Positions 56,705-64,000 of a stretch of DNA of 64,000 nucleotides are shown here, one piece after another; position 1 is the first letter of the stretch, and each line of letters begins with the position of its first letter. This stretch comes from JACDAE01 sp963717195 (GTDB taxonomy: Bacteria > Chloroflexota > Ktedonobacteria > Ktedonobacterales > Ktedonobacteraceae): assembly GCA_963717195.1 (NCBI GenBank), contig CAVQVR010000021.1, positions 1,178,001-1,242,000 of the forward strand, given 5' to 3'. The translations under genes were made by a program, and so were the position numbers. The notes under the pieces are model-generated. The model worked only from the letters and a program-made list of their open reading frames with translations. It was not told where the DNA came from and made no database searches.

Positions 56705-57745
56705 ATGCTTGCATTTTACCACACTTTCAAAGCCAGACTTTTCGTTTTGCCTGTTGTGTTTCTCATTATTCTTATGAGCGTGTTTTATGGAGGAGTACCC
56801 GTCCATGGGCAGCCGGTCTCAGCTCCGATAGTTCACACCATCAATCCCGATCGTCCTGTACTGGCCTTCTACTATGCATGGTATCAGCAGACAGATTGGT
56901 GTTCCTGTCATATGTCGGATCTGCCAACCATTCGCTATAACTCGGCAGATGATGCTACTATCGAGCGTCAAATAAACTGGGCTGCGAATGCGGGTATTAC
57001 TGGCTTTATCAGTTCCTGGTGGGGGCGGGGAGACAAAACTGATAAGAACTTTGCGACGCTCCTGGCTCAATCTGCTTCCTTACAGAAGCGTACAGGATAT
57101 AACTTTGCCTCAACGCTGTACTTTGAGAGCGATGCACCAGCTTTACGCAGCCAGACCAACATAGTCAACAGTCTGCTTTATATAACCTCACATTATAGTA
57201 AGAGCCCTTACTTTTTGCACTGGCATGGCAAACCGGTCCTTTTTGTCTGGAATCCTCTCGGCAATGGGCGCACACTAGCTCTATGGGCCTCTATTCGCAA
57301 GCGGGCCGATCCAGATCACAAGTGGATCTGGTCAGCCGAAGGCGTTGATATAAACCTGCTCAATGTTTTTGATGGCATTCACCTCTTCAGTGCTGGCTAT
57401 TGGGGTCTGTTGCATGGCACTATGCCAGCAGTAGATGAGGGGTTTCGCAACAAAGTGAATGCCTATAATGCTGCTCATCATACACAAAAAATTTGGGCTG
57501 CAGGCGTCCTGCCTGGCTATGATGATACACGCATACCAGGGCGTACAGGGACCTATAAAGTACCTCGTAATAATGGAGCAACCTATCATACAAGCTGGAG
57601 TGCTGCTATTGCCAGTAATCCCGATTGGATCACAATTACCTCCTTTAATGAATGGTTTGAAGGAGCAATGATCGAGCCGAGTGTGACTTATGGAACACAG
57701 TACCTGACGATCACACAGCAGGAGAGTAAGCGCTGGCATGGGTAA
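56705..57745 (+). CDS. Secreted GH99/WbsX-like glycoside hydrolase
   Basis: A 346-residue protein. An N-terminal signal (LFVLPVVFLIILMSVFYGGVPVHG) directs export. The barrel starts with PVLAFYYAWYQQTDW and includes GITGFISSWWGRGDKTDKNF. It ends with the family's ITITSFNEWFEGAMIEPS segment, in which the Glu residues are likely catalytic. GH99-type enzymes cleave internal alpha-mannosides; related WbsX proteins act in glycan synthesis. The substrate is not determinable here. Confidence 0.8.
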   Translation: MLAFYHTFKARLFVLPVVFLIILMSVFYGGVPVHGQPVSAPIVHTINPDRPVLAFYYAWYQQTDWCSCHMSDLPTIRYNSADDATIERQINWAANAGITGFISSWWGRGDKTDKNFATLLAQSASLQKRTGYNFASTLYFESDAPALRSQTNIVNSLLYITSHYSKSPYFLHWHGKPVLFVWNPLGNGRTLALWASIRKRADPDHKWIWSAEGVDINLLNVFDGIHLFSAGYWGLLHGTMPAVDEGFRNKVNAYNAAHHTQKIWAAGVLPGYDDTRIPGRTGTYKVPRNNGATYHTSWSAAIASNPDWITITSFNEWFEGAMIEPSVTYGTQYLTITQQESKRWHG

Positions 57746-58056
57746 CAAAAATGCTATAATGGGAATAGCAAATCTCACGTTGACAAAGAGATTTTCCTGA
57801 TTCAGGCCATTTGCACCTTGAAGGATGAAGAACTGGACTCCTACACCCATTGACACAAAGGACTTATTGGGCATACTATGTGCACAATGGCTCGACAACG
57901 CAATGCTGTATACAGCGCATTAACGCCTATCCGGTGCATTTTCACCCTTAGTGTGTCCACTTTTCCTCATGCGGTAGTAGGAGCTATATCCTTTGACGAC
58001 CCGCTTGCAGGGTACTGAAACGCCTGGATGTAATAAAACGATAAGGATTACAAATC
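57746..58056. other. Intergenic region upstream of the HEPN gene
   Basis: About 310 bases with a plus-strand promoter at 57850-57879 and a TATAAT within a small GCTAT/ATAGC hairpin near 57753-57769. No gene is seen. Confidence 0.45.
57850..57879 (+). promoter_or_regulatory. Promoter of the HEPN-ppdK region
   Basis: A perfect TTGACA (57850-57855), an 18-base spacer and TACTAT (57874-57879). The start would lie about 170 bases before the HEPN gene. Confidence 0.65.
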
Positions 58057-58617
58057 ATGGCAGAGACGCATGATGGGAAGTATAGAGTACCTGGTCAGGA
58101 TGATGAAGACGATCTGGAACATATCCTTTTACAGGGCATTACACTTCAGCAAGAAACGCAATCAGACCACCTTCCTCGGATTCCATTTCCTGAAGAGGAT
58201 GACGATGAGGAAGAGGAGCTTTCCTCTGGCAGCGATGTCCAGGGGGCGCTAGGGCTTTACGCAGAGGCAGCACAAGACATGGCGACTGCGTCTGTAGAGT
58301 TAGGGTTGGGGCGGCATTTCGCCTGCGCGGATTTCTGTAACCAGGCGGCGGAAAAAGCGGCACAGTCAGTAAGCTTGTTGCGGTTTGGCCGTCGTTCTAC
58401 GTATAATCATGACCTGCGTGCATTAGGGACGTTAATCGGTGCTCCAGAGGAGATTCAGAGCGAGATGGAGATTCTTACTCCATTTCATCCCGAAGCCTTT
58501 TATGCCGATACGCCTCCGGAAGAGGCCGATGCGGTCATTAATGCTGAGCAGGCCAGCAGTTATATTCAGAGTGCTCGCAAAGTAATGCGTTGGGCAAGAA
58601 CCATTGTGCTAGCATAA
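58057..58617 (+). CDS. HEPN-domain protein
   Basis: A 186-residue protein. The first 60 residues are acidic and disordered (EEDDDEEEEL). A HEPN helical bundle follows (about 61-185): ALGLYAEAAQDMATASVELGLGRHFACADFCNQAAEKAAQ, then the R-x4-H motif RSTYNHDLRAL (Arg113, His118), the putative RNase site. HEPN proteins often pair with an MNT nucleotidyltransferase antitoxin, but none is adjacent. The acidic N-terminus could act as a built-in inhibitor (inference). ppdK starts 99 bases downstream. Confidence 0.75.
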   Translation: MAETHDGKYRVPGQDDEDDLEHILLQGITLQQETQSDHLPRIPFPEEDDDEEEELSSGSDVQGALGLYAEAAQDMATASVELGLGRHFACADFCNQAAEKAAQSVSLLRFGRRSTYNHDLRALGTLIGAPEEIQSEMEILTPFHPEAFYADTPPEEADAVINAEQASSYIQSARKVMRWARTIVLA

Positions 58618-58716
58618 TTGTATCAGTATATGAAGGGCACCCACCCGGGATAGGCATATCTAAAAAGGGTATACCGAGCGATACGTCGCCCGAAAAGATC
58701 ATTTGGAGGATATTTC

Positions 58717-61498
58717 ATGACGCAACAGATAACCAGCACGGGGCTGGATGAAGCCGTAAAGCAATCACCACGTAAATGGGTTTACCTTTTCAGCGAAGGC
58801 AATGCAAAAATGCGCGAACTGCTCGGTGGTAAAGGAGCAGGTGTCTCTGAAATGACCAATGCGGGCCTTCCAGTCCCTCCTGGTTTTACTATCACCACTG
58901 AGGCATGCAACGCTTATTATGACTCCCATCAGCAGTTTCCTCAAGGTATGTGGGAACAGGCACTTGCTGCCCTCAAGATCGTCGAGCAGAAGACAGGCAA
59001 AGGCTTTGGCGCTAAGAGTAATCCTTTGCTCGTCTCCGTACGCTCAGGTGCTAAATTTTCCATGCCAGGTATGATGGATACCGTGCTCAACCTGGGTATC
59101 AACGATGAGACAGTGCAGGGGCTTGTCGCCCTGACTGGCGATGAGCGCTTTGCCTACGATGCCTACCGACGTTTTATCCAGATGTTTAGCAAAATCGTGC
59201 TCGATACTGACCCACATGATTTTGAACGCTTGCTTGAACAATATAAAGAGCGTGCACATGTTGCTACCGATGCCGAGATTCCGGCTGCTGATCTGAAGCA
59301 ACTGGTGGTCGAGTTCAAGCAGATCGCTGAACGTCAATCAGGTGAACCCTTCCCCACCGATGTTCACCAGCAACTCCAGAAGGCCATCGAGGCTGTTTTC
59401 TCTTCCTGGAATAACAAGCGCGCTTTTGACTATCGCAACTTTAACAAAATTCCGCATTCCCTTGGTACGGCTGTAAACGTACAGACAATGGTCTTCGGCA
59501 ACATGGGCAATGATAGCGGTACTGGCGTGGCCTTTACGCGCAATCCTAGCACAGGCGAAAAAGTGCTCTATGGCGAATATCTCCTGAACGCTCAGGGTGA
59601 GGACGTGGTAGCTGGTATCCGCACCCCCTCAAAGATCAGCCGTTTGCAAGACGATCTGCCACATGTGTACGAGCAGTTCAAGGAGATCGCTCAGCGCCTG
59701 GAGCAGCATTATCGTGACATGCAAGATCTGGAATTCACAGTCGAAAAGGGTCACCTCTACATGCTTCAGACGCGCTCGGCCAAGCGTAATGCACAGGCAG
59801 CCGTTAAGGTCGCCGTGGATATGGTTGAAGAGGGTCTGATCAATGAGGAAGAGGCTGTCAGGCGCGTTGAGCCTTCCCAGGTCTACAATTTGCTCCTACC
59901 ACGTTTTGACGAAGAGGAGAAGAGAAAGGCATCCAAGGATGGACGCCTGCTGGCAAAAGGGCTGAACGCCTCCCCTGGTGCTGCTGCTGGTAAAGCCGTC
60001 TTCGATGCCGATACCGCCGAAGTGCAGGGCAAAGCTGGAATTGCCGTAGTGCTGATCCGTCCTGAGACCAGCCCTGATGATGTTCATGGTATGCTCGTTG
60101 CCAAAGGTATCTTGACCGCTCGTGGTGGCGCAACCAGCCATGCTGCTGTGGTCGCTCGTGGACTGGGCCTCCCCTGTGTTGCAGGGACCGAGGGTATCCG
60201 CGTCAGCGAACACGAGCACCTCTTCCGCGTCGTCGACACTGGTTTCGTGCTCAAAGAGGGCGACAATATCTCTATCGATGGAGCGACAGGCGAAGTCTTC
60301 GCAGGCATCATCAAAACGGTCGATCCCGATTTTAATAAAGAGATTGACCTGAAAAAATTGTTGAGCTGGGCCGACAAGTTCCGTCGCCTGGGCGTCTGGG
60401 CTAACGCAGACTATCCTCGTGATGCACAACGTGCCGTGACCTTCGGTGCTCAGGGTATTGGCCTCTGCCGTACCGAGCACATGTTCATGGAGCAGGAACG
60501 CCTTCCCATCGTGCAGAAGATGATCCTCGCCAAGACGAAAGAGGAGCGCCAGGCAGCCCTCGACCAGTTACTTCCTTTCCAGCGCAGTGACTTTAAAGGT
60601 ATCTTTGAAGCGATGGTCAATCCCGAAACAGGCGAAGGCTATCCCGTCGTCATTCGTCTGATTGACCCCCCTCTGCACGAGTTCCTGCCCTCCTACGAAG
60701 AACTGCTAGTAGACGTAACACGCCTGGAGATTCAGGGTGGTCATGAAGAGGAGCTGGCCGAAAAACGCAAGCTACTGGAAGCCGTCGGTTCAATGCGTGA
60801 GGCCAATCCGTATGCTTGGTCTACGCGGTTGTCGCCTCGGTCTTCTCTTCCCAGAAATCAACGTGATGCAGACACGTGCCATTCTTGAGGCCGTGGAAGA
60901 GTTGGAGCAAGAAGGGAAGAAACTCTACCCCAAGATTATGATTCCGCTGGTTGGACATGTCAACGAACTGAAGGAAGTTCGCCGCCAGTTGGAGGCCGAA
61001 GCGCACGAAATTGATCAGCGTCTTGGCCACACCATCGAGCACAAATTCGGTACTATGATCGAATTACCGCGTGCCGCCCTCACCGCCGACCAGATTGCAC
61101 CTGTCGCCGATTTCTTCAGCTTCGGAACAAATGATCTTACACAGACCACCTTCGGCTATAGCCGCGACGACGCTGAAGGAAAGTTCCTGCTCAAGTACGT
61201 CGATGGATTGGAAGAGCCCGGCCTGAAGGATAAGGTCAAGATCCTGCCTTTCAACCCTTTCCAGACTCTGGATCGCGATGGTGTTGGTCAACTCGTTCGT
61301 ATGGCCGTCGAGAAGGGACGCAAAGCTAATCCAACTATCGAGCTGGGCATCTGTGGTGAGCATGGTGGTGATCCCGATAGCATCGAGTTCTGCCACATGA
61401 TCGGCCTGGACTACGTTAGTTGTTCGCCCTTCCGCGTCCCAGTTGCACGTCTTGCCGCAGCTCAGGCTGCACTGACCCATACCGAGAAGGACCGCTAA
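58717..61498 (+). CDS. ppdK: Pyruvate, phosphate dikinase, single-base frameshift
   Basis: The first frame encodes the ATP-grasp domain (KWVYLFSEGNAKMRELLGGKGAGVSEM), the phosphohistidine swivel (GGATSHAAVVARGLGLPCVAG) and part of the PEP barrel. After REANP at 60810 an extra T (60811, CCGTATG for CCGATG) breaks the frame. The next frame restores MLGLRGCRLGLLFPEINVMQTRAI and continues to GICGEHGGDPDSI, which holds the catalytic Cys, and TAA at 61498. The repaired enzyme has about 926 residues. It interconverts pyruvate, ATP and phosphate with PEP, AMP and pyrophosphate. A sequencing indel is the likeliest cause. Confidence 0.92.
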
Positions 61499-61502
61499 TC
61501 TT

Positions 61503-61585
61503 CGTACGGACCACATTTATGGCGTCCTGCGATTTATCGGCTATAGGTCGATAAATCGCAAGACGCCATAAATGTGGTCCGTACG
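61503..61585. terminator. 37-bp near-perfect inverted repeat between convergent genes
   Basis: Arms 61503-61539 and 61549-61585 are complementary in 36 of 37 positions (one G-T) with a 9-base loop, starting 5 bases after the ppdK stop. It has no U tract and is far longer than a standard terminator. Confidence 0.75.
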
Positions 61586-61623
61586 GGATTTACCCGACAT
61601 TACTTAGTAAAGATGCCATAGAA

Positions 61624-63507
61624 CTACAGACCTTGCTGGCAATCTCTTGCCCATTGTCTAAGGATTGCTGCTCCTGTGTGTAAACCGAAATAATGTAGGT
61701 TTCTTTGTTCTGACATTACAATGCCTGACGAGTTCATCGCCCACAAATTATCGGGACCAGTAACCCATCCATCTTTCATTGCTACTGTAAACCCGTTGGG
61801 GGCCGTGTCTCCAACTCCAACTTGCTGATCAGACTCAATGTTTTCCATGAGGTTATAAGCTGTGGCGCGGTCCTGGCGCGTTAAAATCTTGCCCTCATAG
61901 AAAAGTGTGAGTAGATCGACCATCGCTTGCGGGGTGATAGTGCTGTAACCCCAGGCATCGTTATCCGCATTCAAACCACCCACTCCGATCTTTTTCATAT
62001 AGTTTGTAATTGATGTTGCACCGTTGAGCTCATTAAAATAAAGCTCCGAAGCAGAGTCGTTATCTGAATTCTCAATCATCGTAGTAAGAACATCCATCTG
62101 ATCGTCATCCGGCTCTAATCCCTGCTGCTCAAGCGTATCAAAAAACGTTAGCATGATAGGGATTTTCATGGAACTGGCGACAATGAATTGAGTATCGCTA
62201 TTGTAAGTATAGTAACGTTGACGAGTTACATCGTAGACTACCACCCCCGCATTGGAACCAAAGTTAGTAAGATAGGATGCAAGTTGAGGGGAAAGTACAT
62301 CCAAAGAAGCCCACTGTGGCACACTACCTGGAGAGACAAAGGTAATATCCGCCGCTGATATCCACCCCCTATCGGTACTTTTGGGTGTGGACCATTGGAC
62401 ATGATACCAGAGCACTCCCGCTGTCCAACGTGTATCTCCAAGGAGTTTGAGCACAAAATTCTGACCAATATGGGCAATTGCCAGTCCTGAATCAGGTGTC
62501 GTGAGCAGGGTCGTTTCTCCCTGGGTCCAGATGGTCTGTTGTGGGCGAATTGCGACTGCCGGTAAGCCAAAAGTTTGAAGATAGTCTATGCCTGTAGCTA
62601 GCCGTTGGATCAATGGATGGTCTGAAGCATCTCTAGCGTCCTGATCTAATAACACTCCATCACGTTCAAATGCCTGAACCAACATATGGTGTGGCTTACC
62701 ATTCACCATCAAAGTAAAAGATAACGCCTCTGTAAGTGGAGCGCCAAAATCTTTTACCCACCCATCAGGTGAAACATCAGCCGAGTTGATGTAGCTCCAG
62801 AAGGCCTGGGGAATGAAATGCCCGACATCCTTGCCCGCTCGCGTGCCCCCCTTAACGAAGTGAGTCTGTAGACTGCTCGAAGATGAGGTACTTATAGACT
62901 CCCTTGTTGGAGCAGACTTCATAAACGCCGGATCAGTTGCCATACGGAGATTGACATAAGTAAATGGACTTTGTGGACCACCAATAGGAGCTTTGCTACC
63001 AGAGGTGAGAAGCGCTTGCAGCAATGGCAAACGAATAACTCCAGTTGCTGCATCCTTGCTACCTTGATTAATCAGAGAAGTGAGAGTAGTATTGTTGCTT
63101 TGACTCTGTGCCTGCTGCTTCCCAGGTGAAAGTAACGCGCCTGACACAAAAAACTGAAGCAATCCCTGATCGATAGGAAAGGCTACTGTCACCGGTTCAC
63201 CCGGATTTCCTACTGCTCCATGGCTTTGATAATAGTGCTGAAAGAGAGAAGAGACAGCTATCTCCTTACTTGTGGATAATGAGATAGTGGATATTGGAGT
63301 CGTGACTGTCTCATCATTATCCCATTGGTCAGCTCCATTGCTCGCTGTCGTGTTCGCGGCAGCTATATTCGGAAAGAGATGCAACTGGGATCTAAAGGAT
63401 GCGAAAATAGCGCTCGTAATAACGCACCCTAAAACGCAAATAACAATTATATTTCTGGCTGGGAGATGGGACTGCCATCCCTTACTACTACCTGACATTC
63501 TGCTCAT
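61624..63507 (-). CDS. Membrane-anchored beta-lactamase-fold protein with SH3-like domain
   Basis: A 627-residue protein. An N-terminal anchor (NIIVICVLGCVITSAIFASF, 19-38) is followed by a large extracellular region, an SH3-like segment (about 325-390; TIWTQGETTLLTTPDSG) and a C-terminal class-A-type domain. Ser445-x-x-Lys448 (SSMK) and SDN (481-483) are present, but the third motif is KDG (578-580) instead of KTG and no clear ExxLN omega-loop motif is seen. A cell-wall D,D-peptidase-like or inactive sensor role is more likely than antibiotic hydrolysis. Converges on ppdK. Confidence 0.8.
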   Translation of the reverse strand: MSRMSGSSKGWQSHLPARNIIVICVLGCVITSAIFASFRSQLHLFPNIAAANTTASNGADQWDNDETVTTPISTISLSTSKEIAVSSLFQHYYQSHGAVGNPGEPVTVAFPIDQGLLQFFVSGALLSPGKQQAQSQSNNTTLTSLINQGSKDAATGVIRLPLLQALLTSGSKAPIGGPQSPFTYVNLRMATDPAFMKSAPTRESISTSSSSSLQTHFVKGGTRAGKDVGHFIPQAFWSYINSADVSPDGWVKDFGAPLTEALSFTLMVNGKPHHMLVQAFERDGVLLDQDARDASDHPLIQRLATGIDYLQTFGLPAVAIRPQQTIWTQGETTLLTTPDSGLAIAHIGQNFVLKLLGDTRWTAGVLWYHVQWSTPKSTDRGWISAADITFVSPGSVPQWASLDVLSPQLASYLTNFGSNAGVVVYDVTRQRYYTYNSDTQFIVASSMKIPIMLTFFDTLEQQGLEPDDDQMDVLTTMIENSDNDSASELYFNELNGATSITNYMKKIGVGGLNADNDAWGYSTITPQAMVDLLTLFYEGKILTRQDRATAYNLMENIESDQQVGVGDTAPNGFTVAMKDGWVTGPDNLWAMNSSGIVMSEQRNLHYFGLHTGAAILRQWARDCQQGL

Positions 63508-64000
63508 TTCAATTTCGAACCTACATTTACGTTGGAATACGATAAAAAGGTATTTATTAACTGAACAATATTTCCTTTATCTCCCTTTTCCAACATCCAC
63601 GGTTATTACCGTAATATACCAGTAAATAGCTAAAAGTATCTCATGAAACTCTCAAGATTTATTAAAATCTTTTTATTGTTGAGCTATTAAACGTAAATAG
63701 AATCTGAAGGATTCTTGTAAGAGAGGATATCATATAAATGTGACTACAATCGAAAAACAGCGTTAATTACATAACGTTGGCATATATTGCCATCGCTTAT
63801 ATTTGTGTAAATCTACTGATGTGGTCTTTTTCTTATCGTAATACCATTGGCTTTCTTGTTCTTTATATGCATTGAAAAACCTGGTATGTGCCTGGGGGAA
63901 AATTTCGATCTGCACGTATGTAGATTAAGGTGTGGCTCTTCGACAAACACTCTTGTAATTCATTTCCTGGACAGGTATACTAATGACGCATAATTTATAG
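63508..64000. other. AT-rich region upstream of the beta-lactamase-fold gene
   Basis: About 490 AT-rich bases to the window edge. It must hold the promoter of the minus-strand gene. A small ACGGT/ACCGT inverted repeat occurs near 63599-63612. I see no gene or RNA. Confidence 0.4.

Noticed and set aside
60737..61498. A separate 253-residue gene after ppdK
   Set aside because: It is the C-terminal part of ppdK displaced by one base; its first residues are out-of-frame sequence.
63270..63282. Extra TGTGGATAA DnaA box
   Set aside because: A single copy inside the beta-lactamase-fold coding sequence is expected by chance.

Overview
The window looks like a chromosomal segment from a Ktedonobacteria-like member of the Chloroflexota. 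This is an inference from gene content: a bacterial F1Fo ATP synthase operon, F420-linked enzymes (an LLM-class oxidoreductase and a DDN-type nitroreductase), many membrane proteins with Pro/Gln/Tyr-rich tails, an IS982-like element, and an unlinked 23S rRNA gene. No marker here fixes the genus. I saw no tRNA, 16S, 5S, CRISPR array or prophage.

Layout. 1-1645: end of a MutL-type (ASKHA) gene and a partner of unknown function, followed by three perfect DnaA boxes. 1856-11292 (minus): gpmI, then a complete ATP synthase operon atpZ-B-E-F-H-A-G-D-C with a promoter at its head. 12091-14646 (minus): gyrA. 15055-18599: membrane proteins (PH/PASTA protein, Gpi18-like glycosyltransferase, PLDc_N-like protein). 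18767-20745: an Rpn/PD-(D/E)XK nuclease gene split by a 986-bp IS982-family insertion with a visible target duplication. 20784-29134 (minus): a 2-oxoacid dehydrogenase complex (E3, E2, E1beta, E1alpha) followed by leuD, leuC and leuA. 29524-39245: Yip1 protein, CoxG-like protein, XRE regulator, ECF sigma factor with a membrane partner, lipoprotein, Nudix enzyme, LLM oxidoreductase, and a GltD-like flavoprotein with ferredoxin domains. 39664-43051: ABC exporter and queG. 43241-46208 (minus): a solitary 23S rRNA with its own promoter, terminator and a long leader/trailer processing stem. 46753-52240: small conserved protein, HxlR regulator, NYN-domain protein, and a three-gene set (helical protein with four short C-terminal motifs, PspA, von Willebrand A protein). 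52572-63507: DDN nitroreductase, M42 peptidase, two paralogous membrane proteins, stress-type glycine-zipper protein, GH99-like secreted protein, HEPN protein, ppdK, and a beta-lactamase-fold protein.

Three otherwise well-conserved genes (atpC, pspA, ppdK) each carry one single-base frameshift. Three such events in 64 kb make sequencing or assembly indels the most likely cause, so I annotate them as full-length genes with a flagged shift.

The most interesting items are the SLiM-protein/PspA/vWA cassette (49552-52240), the free-standing 23S unit, the DnaA-box cluster, the NYN protein split by a low-complexity insert with a recurring TGxxPA motif, and a set of very long, almost perfect intergenic hairpins.
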